Below are positions 27,544 to 36,625 of a stretch of DNA of 64,000 bases, piece after piece (within the stretch, counting starts at the first letter, position 1; every line of letters begins with the position of its first letter). Both the position numbers and the translations under genes were made by a program. The notes under the pieces were generated by a model that worked only from the letters and a program-made list of their open reading frames with translations, had not been told where the DNA came from and did not search any database. The stretch covers positions 83,742-147,741 of the forward strand of contig DATNQN010000020.1 in NCBI GenBank assembly GCA_036703985.1, written 5' to 3'. The DNA is from Leptolyngbyaceae cyanobacterium (lineage in GTDB: Bacteria; Cyanobacteriota; Cyanobacteriia; Cyanobacteriales; Aerosakkonemataceae).

Positions 27544-28956
27544 TTAAGAGCCACCTACGGTGATTCGATCGGTAACTTTTAAAATTCCACTGCTGTCGAT
27601 AGTCCACACATCGTAACTGCTCGTCACATCTCCTTCGGGATTAAAATCTATACTGCCACTAGCGCCCTGATAGTTAATTTCTTTACCTTCTCGCAGAAGG
27701 GACAGACCTTGACAAACATCGGTAACAGCTTCGCCTGGTGGATTGGCGACATTGCGAATTTGTTCTTTAATGGCAGCGCCGCTGGTAGATTTAGCAGCTT
27801 CGGCAGCGAGAACGAGAACGGCGGTAGCGTCCCAGGTGTTTGGATCGAAAACTCCCGGTTGACGCTGGTATCGTGCTTGATAGCGATCGCGAAATCCTGC
27901 TAAAGCTGGCCCTTGGGCATTGGGAGCCGTACCGATAATACCACTAGCAATGTAGTTTCCATCAGCAGTTTTTCCGACTAAATCAGCCACTTTCGAGTCT
28001 TTCAAGCCCTCAGTAACGATAACTTGGGTTTTATTAGCCAATAAACCTTGTTGGTAAGCCGATTTGAGGATTAAGCTACCAGTTTCCGGGTAAGCTACCA
28101 ACAAAACGGCATCTGGATTACCTTGAAATGCGGATGATACTTCTGAAGCAAATGTAGAAGCATTGGGAGGATAAAAAGCAGGACTATTTCCATTCACTAC
28201 TTTGCCACCAGCTGCTTCAAAAGCAGGGATAAAAGATTGTACCAAACCTTTACCGTAGTCATTGTTAATCGCTAGCACCGCCACCGACTGAAAACCTTTT
28301 TTCTTAGCCAATTGTGCCAGCGCTTCTCCTTGGAAACTATCAGTTGGGGCAGTGCGGAACCAAAATCCCTGAAAATCTCCTTTTTTTGCGCGATCGGTAA
28401 AAATAGGGCTGGTACTGGAAGGAGAAATCTGCACCACTTGGTTGCGAACGGCAATATCAACCGCAGCACTGGAAACGGCGCTACCTGCTGCGCCTACTAC
28501 ACCACCAACCCGATTCACTTCTGTTAACTTACTCATAGCAGCTGCACCAGCGCTGGGCTGAGTTTGGTCATCTTCAGAAATGATTTCTACTGGTTTACCT
28601 AACACGCCGCCGCACTCATTGACTGTTTTCACCAGCAGGCTAGCACTGTCCTGCATTGATGAGCCAAATTGTGACAAATCACCGGTAATAGGTAACAGGG
28701 TGCCGATTTTCAGCCCTCCGCTACTGCTGCTACTCTGGCAGGCAGAGGGCAGTAGCAGCAGGGAAACGGTTACGGTAAGTTTTGCCAATCTCTTCAGGAC
28801 GCCAGGAGTGGGGGTCAGCTGGTATGGGGCAGGTATTTTCGATCGAATATTTTCCTGATTCCCCCATCTCCCTAATCGGGAAAACTGTTGTAACTTGGTG
28901 ATGATAGATTGTCGATATTTCAAGAGAAAGTCGAAATGGGAACGATCGCAATTCAT
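27544..28956 (-). CDS. ABC transporter substrate-binding lipoprotein (branched-chain amino acid/amide type)
   Basis: A type I periplasmic binding protein of the LivJ/amide family (LKIGTLLPITGDLSQFG, GVVGAAGSAVSSAAVDIA, AINNDYGKGLVQSF, AVTDVCQGL). The lipobox is LPSAC with Cys73. The 50 residues before the signal helix are unusual: they include GRWGNQENIRSKI, encoded by GGGAGATGGGGG-type repeat DNA, so the signal region may contain an in-frame repeat insert or the true start may be downstream. No permease or ATPase genes are adjacent, so it is an orphan component. The ligand cannot be told. Confidence 0.85.
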   Translation of the reverse strand: MNCDRSHFDFLLKYRQSIITKLQQFSRLGRWGNQENIRSKIPAPYQLTPTPGVLKRLAKLTVTVSLLLLPSACQSSSSSGGLKIGTLLPITGDLSQFGSSMQDSASLLVKTVNECGGVLGKPVEIISEDDQTQPSAGAAAMSKLTEVNRVGGVVGAAGSAVSSAAVDIAVRNQVVQISPSSTSPIFTDRAKKGDFQGFWFRTAPTDSFQGEALAQLAKKKGFQSVAVLAINNDYGKGLVQSFIPAFEAAGGKVVNGNSPAFYPPNASTFASEVSSAFQGNPDAVLLVAYPETGSLILKSAYQQGLLANKTQVIVTEGLKDSKVADLVGKTADGNYIASGIIGTAPNAQGPALAGFRDRYQARYQRQPGVFDPNTWDATAVLVLAAEAAKSTSGAAIKEQIRNVANPPGEAVTDVCQGLSLLREGKEINYQGASGSIDFNPEGDVTSSYDVWTIDSSGILKVTDRITVGGS

Positions 28957-29363
28957 CGTATAAACCTAATTACTTAGCAGAATGATAAAAATGTAACTTT
29001 CGTTCTCTCAGTGAAATGAAGATACCTTGGAACTACTATTTCGGCAAGAAAGTCAATTATTCGTGAAAATCTTAAAAACTAGATTGCTCAATTTTCCTGT
29101 TTACCCGATCGCCAGAGCAAATCCAACCAATAAAAGATTTTACCTAACTAAATTATGAAACAATTTCCCCATCTCAGTGGTTAATCAATTCAGGATAACT
29201 CCATTCCGGTTAACAAGCTAAAATGAAGCCAACTAGATAACCGGGATACTAAAAATTGAATGCTAATCAACTAGCAGCAGTTTAGGCTCAAAAACTATAC
29301 AATACGATATTTAGTCAAGAGCAGCGTCAATTTTTCGAGCGGAAAATTATTGCAGGAGAGGTT
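28957..29363. other. Intergenic region between divergent genes
   Basis: About 400 bases holding the promoters of the binding protein (minus) and tic22 (plus). GCAGGAGAGG just before tic22 is its ribosome binding site. No small gene or RNA is supported. Confidence 0.5.
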
Positions 29364-30239
29364 ATGAAATCTATTGTTCGTTGGGGTGCCACTTGGGGTT
29401 TAATCGGTTCTACCCTACTTGGCACTTTTTTTGGGGGAAATTTAAAAGCGTTAGCCCTCACTCAAGAGGAAATCGTGCAGAAGCTCAGACCAATACCCGT
29501 ATTTATTCTCGCTAATCCTCAATCTGGAGAAATATTGGTCGGTCGTGCGAATCCCTCAGGGCAAAATGCTGCCAATAATCAGAATAATGTTTCTGTAGCT
29601 CGGATTTTTATCAACGAGCAGGATGCTCAAGCTTTTTTAAATAAACTGAAACAAGAAAGACCGGAATTGGGTAGAACTATGCAGGTGATACCAAGGTCTT
29701 TGGGGGAATTGTACCAGCGAGCGCAGGAAAATAAAAACCCATCAGAACGGTTGGTATTTGATATGGTACCAACACGGCAACAGGTAGATTCGGCTTTAAC
29801 TTTGTTGCGACAAAGCGGTCAACAGGAAAATCAATTTAATGGGGTTCCTTTGTTTATTCCTAGAGGTGGCCCAGAAAAAGGTTACATCACTATGCAATTG
29901 CCAGAAATGGGTAACCAGCAGATCGTTCCGGTTTTCTTCAATAAGGAAGATGCCCAAAATATGCTGAACCAGTTTAAGCAACAGAATCCCCAACAAGCTT
30001 CTACTGCTGATATTCAGGTGGTTAATTTGGAAGGAGTACTGGAAGCTTTAAGTAGTAAAAATGACCCTTTACTCAATCAATTAATGTTTGTTCCTCCACC
30101 AGAGGGCAGGGCATTTTTGCGATCGCTCCAACAACAACCTAATGGTCAAAATCAAAATCGACCTGCTAATAGCAATACGAACGCACCCGCCCGTAACAAT
30201 CAGCCCCGTCCGGCAAATGCCCCTGCTAATAGGCGATAA
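29364..30239 (+). CDS. tic22: Tic22-like periplasmic chaperone
   Basis: A 291-residue exported protein. The signal peptide ends near LKALA, and two Tic22-type repeats follow: EEIVQKLRPIPVFILANPQSG with VARIFINEQDAQAFLNKLK, then VPLFIPRG with VPVFFNKEDAQNMLNQFK. The last 40 residues are low-complexity Asn/Pro/Gln/Arg. Cyanobacterial Tic22 is a periplasmic chaperone for outer-membrane proteins and is related to the chloroplast import factor. Good ribosome binding site GCAGGAGAGG. Monocistronic, followed by heptad repeats. Confidence 0.9.
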   Translation: MKSIVRWGATWGLIGSTLLGTFFGGNLKALALTQEEIVQKLRPIPVFILANPQSGEILVGRANPSGQNAANNQNNVSVARIFINEQDAQAFLNKLKQERPELGRTMQVIPRSLGELYQRAQENKNPSERLVFDMVPTRQQVDSALTLLRQSGQQENQFNGVPLFIPRGGPEKGYITMQLPEMGNQQIVPVFFNKEDAQNMLNQFKQQNPQQASTADIQVVNLEGVLEALSSKNDPLLNQLMFVPPPEGRAFLRSLQQQPNGQNQNRPANSNTNAPARNNQPRPANAPANRR

Positions 30240-30512
30240 TTGGTAGTGGGTAGTGGGTAGTGGGTAGTAGGTAGTAGGATAATTTTGGTTGTTCTATCTG
30301 CCGATTACCCGTTACTAGTTTTACGGTTATAAATAAAAACTTACATTAATTAGTTATAAATAGGGACTATGGGCTACGGGAAGAATGGTCAGAATCAAGG
30401 CTTTCAACAATTAAGAATGCCTTAATCGACGAGAGCGGTTGCTATATTAGTCATTAACAAGCTAATGACTAATGACTAATGACCAATGACTAATGACTAA
30501 TGACTAATGACA
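30240..30512. repeat. Tandem heptads (GTGGGTA and TAATGAC) before prmC
   Basis: GGTAGTGGGTAGTGGGTAGT runs directly after the tic22 stop. A second array of TAATGAC units (about 30463-30510) runs straight into the prmC start codon; the last unit supplies its ATG. Because each TAATGAC unit contains ATG next to TAA and TGA, it lines up several start and stop codons in front of prmC. Confidence 0.8.
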
Positions 30513-31460
30513 AACGATCGAGTTATTTCTGGTGTAGAGCTTTGGCAATGGCGTCAGAATGCTTTAGCAGAAGCTAAGGTAACAGATGTTCCGCTGATGG
30601 AAGTAGACTGGATATTGCAAGAAGTAGCTGGTTTAGACCGCTTGGCAATTCGTTTAGAAAGTTTCAAAAACAGGCCAGAAATAAAGTTAAATTTTCCTTT
30701 ATCTGAGTTGAATCGATTGTGGAAAAGGCGTTTGTACGATCGCTTGCCAGTGCAGTATATAACAGGGGTAACTCATTGGCGAAATTTTTCTTTAGTGGTT
30801 TCGCCAGCAGTACTGATTCCTCGTCCGGAAACCGAGCTTTTAATTGATTTAGCGGTAGAAGCGATGAAGCGGGGGAGCGAGGGAGCGGGAGAACGAGGGA
30901 GTGCAATTAAAAATTCGTCCTTTTATGTTAGCCAATTTCCTATTATCCAATGGGCTGATTTAGGGACTGGTAGTGGGGCGATCGCAATTGGATTGGCAGA
31001 TGCTTTTCCCGATGCGATCGTTCATGCCGTAGACAAAAGTCAAGATGCGCTTTCTATCGCTCAACAAAATGCTCAAAAGTTGAGTTTTGGCGATCGAATT
31101 AAATTTTATCAAGGTTCTTGGTTTGAGCCGTTAGAAGCTTTGAAAGGTCAATTGACCGGGATGATATCCAATCCGCCTTATATTCCTAGCAGTATGGTGT
31201 TAAATTTGCAAGCAGAAGTGACCCAACACGAACCTCATTTGGCTTTGGATGGGGGAAGCGATGGTTTAGATTGTATTCGTTATTTAGTAGAAAAAGCACC
31301 TGATTATCTTTGTTCTGGTGGGGTATGGTTAATTGAAATGATGGCAGGACAAGCGCAGTTGGTAGTTGATTTGCTGCGAAAAAATGGCAGTTATGACCGA
31401 GTAGAAATTTTGCCCGATTTAGCGGGAATCGAACGTTTTGCTTTAGCTTTTCGCAGTTAA
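30507..31460 (+). CDS. prmC: Release-factor glutamine N5-methyltransferase
   Basis: A 317-residue SAM-dependent methyltransferase that methylates the Gln of the GGQ motif in RF1/RF2. It has IPRPETELLIDLA, the SAM motif DLGTGSGAIAIGLA and the catalytic NPPYIPSS with Asn222. About residues 120-140 (GSEGAGERGSAIKN) are extra relative to the family and come from GGGAGCGAGGGAGC repeat DNA, another in-frame insert just before the SAM motif. The start ATG is formed by the last of a TAATGAC heptad run. The stop codon overlaps the convergent SQR stop in a TTAA. Confidence 0.9.
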   Translation: MTNDRVISGVELWQWRQNALAEAKVTDVPLMEVDWILQEVAGLDRLAIRLESFKNRPEIKLNFPLSELNRLWKRRLYDRLPVQYITGVTHWRNFSLVVSPAVLIPRPETELLIDLAVEAMKRGSEGAGERGSAIKNSSFYVSQFPIIQWADLGTGSGAIAIGLADAFPDAIVHAVDKSQDALSIAQQNAQKLSFGDRIKFYQGSWFEPLEALKGQLTGMISNPPYIPSSMVLNLQAEVTQHEPHLALDGGSDGLDCIRYLVEKAPDYLCSGGVWLIEMMAGQAQLVVDLLRKNGSYDRVEILPDLAGIERFALAFRS

Positions 31461-32725
31461 GGCAGTGGTTCGACTAAAGATAAACCCATAATTTTTAATC
31501 CCCATTTCTCAAACCAAGGTACTGCTAAACCGTAACGCATTTTAGCGAGGAAAAATTTCTCAAATGCGATTTTACTCCAAGAAACCCAACGACCTTGAGA
31601 AGCGATCGCGCGTCGTCGCCGTCCGATAATTGGATCGGGTAATACCGGATCGGCAATAAAGGCAATTCCGGTGTCACCAAAATCTGCCAGACAAATTGCT
31701 TCTAGGGTGGGAATGACGGATGGACGATCGATCGCGCCTAGTTGAACTGCTATGTTATGAGCTAAAGCCATTCCCATTGCTTCGGTCATTTGTCCGGTTT
31801 TGGGAACTCCCACGGGAATTGGTGTTTGTTCTGGTGGTTTCATCTGCACTACTACACCAGCGGCGTAAATAGAAGGGAATTCCGGATGTTGACAGGTATT
31901 GAGTACTGGGAGAAATCCTTGCGGATCGGCTAATCCCGACACCGAACGGACAAATTTTGGCCCTTGGAACGGGGGTAGTAGCATGGCATATTGGAAGGGC
32001 AAAAACGTACCGTTTTCTAGATAAATTTCGGTAGGGGAAACTTTGGCGATCGCGCTGTTCTCAATTAGCTGAATGTCTCGTTTTTGGAGTGCTTGTCTGA
32101 CTAATTGGGCAGAATTAGCCATTCCGCCAATTCCTAAATGTCCGGCGTAAGGTTCTGGCGTAACTACTGTAATGGGAACTTTTTGGCGCAAACCTAGTTT
32201 TCGTAAGACAAAATCTGCTAATAAGGCAAATTCGTAAATTGGCCCGAAGCAACTGGCTTTCGGTACTGCGCCTACTACTAATGGCCCGGGCTGGCTGATA
32301 AATTTTTGCCAAGCTTCGTTTGCCAAGATCGCGTGATGGGGATTGCAGACAGAATGGGTGTAACCGCGATCGGGCCCTAATCCGGGTACTGCATCGAGGG
32401 CTAATTCGGCACCTGTAGCGATTACAACGTAGTCATAAGGGATGATTCGATCGCCTACAGTTATCTCTTGGTTGGTAGGATCGATCGCTTGTACGCACCC
32501 GTTGACCCATTCAATCCCGCGCTTGGTGACTAGCTGGGGAATATCTAATTGAATCTTCGCTAATGGAGTTAAGCCTAAAGCTACCCAAGGCAATGAAGGA
32601 ATAAAGGTAAATTTAGATTTGTCGGAAATCAGAGTAATCTTATGTTGGCGAGGTAGCAGATGCCGCAGTTCGTAAGCCGTCGGTAATCCGCCAATGCCTC
32701 CACCAATTACTACAATATGAGCCAT
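31457..32725 (-). CDS. Sulfide:quinone oxidoreductase-like flavoprotein
   Basis: A 422-residue FAD protein of the SQR/type II NADH dehydrogenase group. VVIGGGIGGLPTAYEL is the N-terminal FAD motif, YDYVVIATGAELA the second, and PSIYAAGVV the late FAD motif. Three Cys (127, 159 in KASCFGPIYEFA, and 345) match the spacing of the redox Cys used in SQR. The C-terminal helical part (FLAKMRYGLAVPWFEKW) is membrane-association-like. Sulfide oxidation to the quinone pool is likely but not proved. Convergent with prmC; the stop codons share TTAA. Confidence 0.8.
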   Translation of the reverse strand: MAHIVVIGGGIGGLPTAYELRHLLPRQHKITLISDKSKFTFIPSLPWVALGLTPLAKIQLDIPQLVTKRGIEWVNGCVQAIDPTNQEITVGDRIIPYDYVVIATGAELALDAVPGLGPDRGYTHSVCNPHHAILANEAWQKFISQPGPLVVGAVPKASCFGPIYEFALLADFVLRKLGLRQKVPITVVTPEPYAGHLGIGGMANSAQLVRQALQKRDIQLIENSAIAKVSPTEIYLENGTFLPFQYAMLLPPFQGPKFVRSVSGLADPQGFLPVLNTCQHPEFPSIYAAGVVVQMKPPEQTPIPVGVPKTGQMTEAMGMALAHNIAVQLGAIDRPSVIPTLEAICLADFGDTGIAFIADPVLPDPIIGRRRRAIASQGRWVSWSKIAFEKFFLAKMRYGLAVPWFEKWGLKIMGLSLVEPLP

Positions 32726-32904
32726 TTAATTGCACCAAGCGATTCGAGTCGCTGCTAAATATCCGAAAAGCGATGAAAAACTTGCATTAGTTTTATCAGC
32801 AAGTATAGGAAAATCTCGGCATTATTTTTCTAGAATAAAAGTTATCGACCAAATTAAAATAATTTTTGACTAAAAAAGCTTGTAAACTAAATTTTTAGGG
32901 AAAA

Positions 32905-33489
32905 ATGACGCAAGTTTCTCTGGCAGTGTTGGTAGCTAGCGCACGTTCTGGCAATTTAGTAAGCTTTCCCACAGATACGGTACCTGCGCTGGCAGTCCGT
33001 CCTGACAAATCGGATTTAATCTTTCAAGCAAAACAACGACAGCAAGACAAGCCGCTGATTTTAATGGGGGGTTTGGCGGATGACCTTTGGCCTTTTTGTC
33101 AGGGAACTCCTGAGGAGTTAGAGATTTGGCGGGGAGTGGCTGACAAACATTGGCCTGGTGCTTTAACTTTAGTACTACCTGCATCGGAAAAGGTCGATCG
33201 CGCGGTAAATCCCCATGACCCTACTACGATTGGGTTGCGAGTACCGAATTGCACGATCGCGCGATTAATTTTAACCCAAACTGGCCCCCTAGCAACTACC
33301 AGCGCTAATTTATCAGGTCAACCACCATTGGAAACAATGGCGGAAATTGAAGCTCAATTTCCTGATGTTTTAACTCTTTTGCCTGGTGAATTAAACTCGA
33401 TTAATACCGCTACTGGTATGCCATCTACGGTTGCCAAATGGACGGAAGGTGGTTGGCAAATCTTACGACAAGGAGCAATCAAATTATAA
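32905..33489 (+). CDS. tsaC: L-threonylcarbamoyladenylate synthase (Sua5/YrdC/YciO family)
   Basis: A 194-residue YrdC-fold protein. The N-terminal FPTDTVPALAVRP, KQRQQDKPLILM, WPGALTLVLP, IGLRVPN and GPLATTSANLSGQPP segments are typical. It makes threonylcarbamoyl-AMP from threonine, bicarbonate and ATP, feeding TsaD for t6A in tRNA. It lacks the C-terminal Sua5 domain, so it is the short TsaC form. In other bacteria prmC and tsaC are often neighbours; here an SQR-like gene on the other strand separates them. Confidence 0.9.
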   Translation: MTQVSLAVLVASARSGNLVSFPTDTVPALAVRPDKSDLIFQAKQRQQDKPLILMGGLADDLWPFCQGTPEELEIWRGVADKHWPGALTLVLPASEKVDRAVNPHDPTTIGLRVPNCTIARLILTQTGPLATTSANLSGQPPLETMAEIEAQFPDVLTLLPGELNSINTATGMPSTVAKWTEGGWQILRQGAIKL

Positions 33490-33580
33490 AGTTACTATAT
33501 TCTAGCAATTAATTAATTGTTAGTAATTATTTAAAAATGACAAATAACACATGACTGATAACGAATAACAAATTGTTTAT

Positions 33581-34390
33581 ATGGAATCTCAAGCAGAAAT
33601 ATCGGCTCTGAAGGAAGAATTAAAGAAAACTCGACTGGCTTATTATATGGCATCCGAAATGAGCCAGTTTAAGGCGGGTTTTTTGGCACGAATTTCCCAT
33701 GAATTGCGATCGCCTCTCAATAGTTTAATTGGGTTGCATCAGTTGATTTTGTCTGATTTATGTGAAGACGAAGCAGAAGAGCGAGAATTTATCGCCCAAG
33801 CCCATAGCTCTGCGATGAAAATGGTAGGGCTTTTAGATGAAATTCTCAACGTTGCTAAAACAGAATTTGGCAGTAATCGGTTAGAGCTTCAACCTTTGCA
33901 GCTAGGGGAAATTTTAGGTCAAGTTTACGATTTAACCCATTTAATTGCAGCGAATCGCAATCTTCGTCTTAATATCGAAATTCCCGACCCGGAAATTTAC
34001 ATTTTGGGTGATTATCGTTGGCTGCGACAAGTGTTTCTAAATTTGGTGGATACGCCACTAAAACTAATGCAGGAAGGTTCTATTAACGTTTCTATCCATC
34101 CCGATCCGGAGTCGGGATACGTTCGGATTTGGATCGAAGATCAACGCCCTGAGAATACTTTAAGAGAACCAATAGATTTATTGCAAACCGAACAGAAAAC
34201 TACTGATATCACTGAAGATAATTTTACTCTTTCACCCGGACTTTCTTTACTGATCGGTCAGACTCTGTTAGACCTTATGAAGGGACGCCTGGAAGTTTTG
34301 GCTGTCCCTTCACCGGGGTCGGAGTCAAATCTTACCCGCATTCAATGCTCTATACCCTTGGCGACTCCCCAGACGCCATCGCAGGAGTAG
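33581..34390 (+). CDS. Sensor histidine kinase-like protein with eroded ATP site
   Basis: A 269-residue soluble kinase-like protein. After a short coiled coil, the H-box FLARISHELRSPLNSLIG carries the phospho-acceptor His40, and the dimerisation helices look normal. The catalytic domain is altered: the N-box reads NLVDTPLKLM instead of NLxxNAxKF, and the DxGxG box reads EDQRPEN, although GLSLLIG near the G2 region remains. ATP binding therefore looks lost or weak, and it may be a phosphotransfer or dimerisation partner. No sensor domain or receiver is fused. It overlaps the convergent GNAT gene by 41 bases. Confidence 0.82.
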   Translation: MESQAEISALKEELKKTRLAYYMASEMSQFKAGFLARISHELRSPLNSLIGLHQLILSDLCEDEAEEREFIAQAHSSAMKMVGLLDEILNVAKTEFGSNRLELQPLQLGEILGQVYDLTHLIAANRNLRLNIEIPDPEIYILGDYRWLRQVFLNLVDTPLKLMQEGSINVSIHPDPESGYVRIWIEDQRPENTLREPIDLLQTEQKTTDITEDNFTLSPGLSLLIGQTLLDLMKGRLEVLAVPSPGSESNLTRIQCSIPLATPQTPSQE

Positions 34391-34826
34391 GAAGGGAACT
34401 CACTAGGGGCTGTTTGTTGTAAAGTACCATTGTGGTGCTGGGGTTGGGGAACTCAAATCCCAAACGTAAGTAAAAGCCTTGTTGATAGGTAGTCATTAGA
34501 TAAACGCGCTCTACCCGACAAACGCGGGGATGATTTAAGAGAGTGTCGATCATTTTGCGTCCCAGTCCAAGACCGCGATAGTCGGGGTGAATTACGACAT
34601 CCCAAATAGTGGCTCGATAAACGCAATCTGAAGTAGCTCTGCAAAAACCTATTAAGCGATTTTCGTCCCAAACGCTGATTACAGGGTCGCTGTTAGCTAC
34701 GGCTACTGCTAAGTCTTCTATTTTGCGATTTTGCGCCCAAAAAGCAGCTAATTTAAATAGTTCCTGTAGTTGGTTGAGGTCTACTTGCGATCGCAAATCG
34801 CACAAGCGAATATTACTAGCATCCAT
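34350..34826 (-). CDS. GNAT N-acetyltransferase
   Basis: A 158-residue GNAT enzyme. FCRATSDCVYRATIWDVVIHP and the acetyl-CoA loop RGLGLGRKMID are clear, followed by QGFYLRLGFEFP. The ATSDxxxxATIWDVVxHP signature is also in the Ycf52-like protein at 26624-27151, so the two are related. Its C-terminal 13 codons overlap the 3' end of the histidine kinase-like gene on the other strand. Acceptor substrate unknown. Confidence 0.86.
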   Translation of the reverse strand: MDASNIRLCDLRSQVDLNQLQELFKLAAFWAQNRKIEDLAVAVANSDPVISVWDENRLIGFCRATSDCVYRATIWDVVIHPDYRGLGLGRKMIDTLLNHPRVCRVERVYLMTTYQQGFYLRLGFEFPNPSTTMVLYNKQPLVSSLPTPAMASGESPRV

Positions 34827-35034
34827 TTTTATCGATAACCTAGAGTCTCTTACCGGGTCATTTTACTAATCAGCCAGAACTGGATTGGTGTCAAATATCA
34901 CTGAAATTCAGGGAGGGCTGGTTACGTTTGTCTAACCTGTTGTTAATGGTAACGAGACACTAGGTTAAGCATCAATACTTACAGGAAGAATTAGAGGATG
35001 GGGAGCAGGGGAGCAGGGAAGCAGGGGAAATAAA

Positions 35035-35105
35035 TACAATTAATTTTCATACTTCATACTTCATACTTCATCCTTCATCCTTCATACTTCATCCTTCATC
35101 CTTTC
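35035..35105. repeat. CTTCATAC/CTTCATCC tandem repeats
   Basis: Imperfect seven-base units (TTCATAC, TTCATCC) are repeated about nine times between the GNAT and hemB genes. Related arrays occur near 6420, 18040 and 45750-45915. Confidence 0.75.
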
Positions 35106-35114
35106 CTCTAGCCC

Positions 35115-36095
35115 CTAGCCCAACCACCGGGCGGCGTCTTTGGCGTGATAGGTGAGAATCAAGTCAGCGCCAGCCCGCTTGAAACCGAGTAATGTTTCCA
35201 TTACTACTCGCTCTTCATCTACCCAACCGTTGAGGGCAGCGGCTTTGATCATGGAGTATTCGCCGGAAACGTTGTAGGCGGCAACGGGCAAGTTACTGGC
35301 TTCTTTGACGCGCCAAATGATGTCCATGTAAGCCAATGCTGGTTTTACCATCAGCATATCGGCTCCTTCGGCGATGTCGAGTTCGATTTCTTTGATGGCT
35401 TCGCGGGAGTTACCGGGGTCCATTTGGTAGGTTCTGCGATCGCCAAATTGGGGTGTTGATTCCGCCGCATCCCGGAATGGCCCGTAGTAGGCGGAAGCAT
35501 ACTTAGCTGCGTAGGACAAAATCGGTATATCTTGATACCCAGCTTCATCCAACCCTTGCCGGATTGCTTGCACGAAACCATCCATCATTCCCGATGGAGC
35601 GATGATATCTGCACCAGCTTTGGCTTGAGAAACTGCTGTTTTCTTCAATAATTCCAATGTGGGGTCATTGAGTACCCGCCCTGTCAAATCGCCAGTTTGC
35701 AGATAACCGCAATGACCGTGAGAGGTATACTCGCAAAGGCAGGTATCAACAATTACTACCAAATCTGGCACGGCTTCTTTGACTGCGGTGGCTGCTTGTT
35801 GGACGATGCCGCAATCGTGCCAAGCGCCAGTAGCATCGGTATCTTTATCTGCGGGAATGCCAAACAGAATAATGGAAGGGATGCCCAGGTCATAAACTTC
35901 TTTGGCTTCTTCTACAATTTTGTCTACCGATAGTTGGTAGACACCAGGCATGGATTTTACTTCTTTGGCGATCGCTTGACCGGGTACTGCAAATAATGGG
36001 TATATTAAATCACTTGTAGTTAATACATTTTCCCGCACCATGCGGCGAAGCTGACCAGAGGTGCGGAGACGGCGAGGGCGATGTGTGGGAAACAT
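35115..36095 (-). CDS. hemB: Porphobilinogen synthase (delta-aminolevulinic acid dehydratase)
   Basis: A 326-residue enzyme that joins two 5-aminolevulinates in tetrapyrrole synthesis (chlorophyll, haem, bilins). N-terminal [18 protein letters not shown], metal-region [14 protein letters not shown] (Cys, Cys and Asp-type site), Schiff-base lysines in [16 protein letters not shown] and [14 protein letters not shown]. Full length. Start at [11 protein letters not shown]; an in-frame upstream extension of 46 codons is encoded by TTTTGAG repeats and is not credible. Monocistronic. Confidence 0.96.
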   Translation of the reverse strand: MFPTHRPRRLRTSGQLRRMVRENVLTTSDLIYPLFAVPGQAIAKEVKSMPGVYQLSVDKIVEEAKEVYDLGIPSIILFGIPADKDTDATGAWHDCGIVQQAATAVKEAVPDLVVIVDTCLCEYTSHGHCGYLQTGDLTGRVLNDPTLELLKKTAVSQAKAGADIIAPSGMMDGFVQAIRQGLDEAGYQDIPILSYAAKYASAYYGPFRDAAESTPQFGDRRTYQMDPGNSREAIKEIELDIAEGADMLMVKPALAYMDIIWRVKEASNLPVAAYNVSGEYSMIKAAALNGWVDEERVVMETLLGFKRAGADLILTYHAKDAARWLG

Positions 36096-36215
36096 TAGTA
36101 GTTTTAAGTTTTGAGTTTTGAGTTTTGAGTTAATAAAAAGTATTTTAGGTGGTTTGGTTAATTTTTTCTTATGTTTTAGATAACGAATTTTTGATTTTAA
36201 AAATAGATAGATAAA

Positions 36216-36302
36216 TGAAGTCCTCACTACCAACAGTTAACTGTTGGTAGTGAGGACTTCAGTGCTCAAAAATAGAAAGGACTAAAGTCCTTACTACAAA
36301 CT
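36216..36302. repeat. 46-bp perfect palindrome plus a dispersed GGACTAAAGTCC repeat
   Basis: 36216-36261 is a perfect 46-bp palindrome centred on AACAGTT/AACTGTT, with outer arms reading GAAGTCCTCACTACC. It is followed at 36279-36302 by GGACTAAAGTCCTTACTACA, part of a 24-base unit that recurs in both orientations at 57984-58050. It lies between rpmA and hemB and could terminate either strand. Confidence 0.85.
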
Positions 36303-36307
36303 TGAGC

Positions 36308-36592
36308 TTAAGCTGTAGCTGTAGCAACTTCAGCAGTTGCCACTGGGTAAATGCTGACTTTCTTGCGGCTTTTACCTTTTCTTTCAAAGGTAACAACGCC
36401 ATCGATGAGGGCAAATAAGGTATCGTCACTACCAATACCTACGTTGTTACCGGGGTGGAATTTGGTTCCTCTTTGACGGACTAGAATATTGCCAGCGCGA
36501 ACGACTTGTCCGCCAAAACGCTTGACGCCAAGACGCTGGGCATTTGAGTCGCGTCCGTTGCGCGTACTACCAGTACCTTTCTTGTGAGCCAT
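36308..36592 (-). CDS. rpmA: 50S ribosomal protein L27
   Basis: A 94-residue ribosomal protein starting [20 protein letters not shown], with the L27 core [18 protein letters not shown] and [10 protein letters not shown]. The N-terminal tail reaches the peptidyl transferase centre. It follows rplU by 33 bases in the conserved rplU-rpmA pair. The Ala/Thr-rich last ten residues are not conserved. Confidence 0.97.
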   Translation of the reverse strand: MAHKKGTGSTRNGRDSNAQRLGVKRFGGQVVRAGNILVRQRGTKFHPGNNVGIGSDDTLFALIDGVVTFERKGKSRKKVSIYPVATAEVATATA

Positions 36593-36625
36593 GATTTGCC
36601 TCGATTTTCTCTACACTTCTTAATA

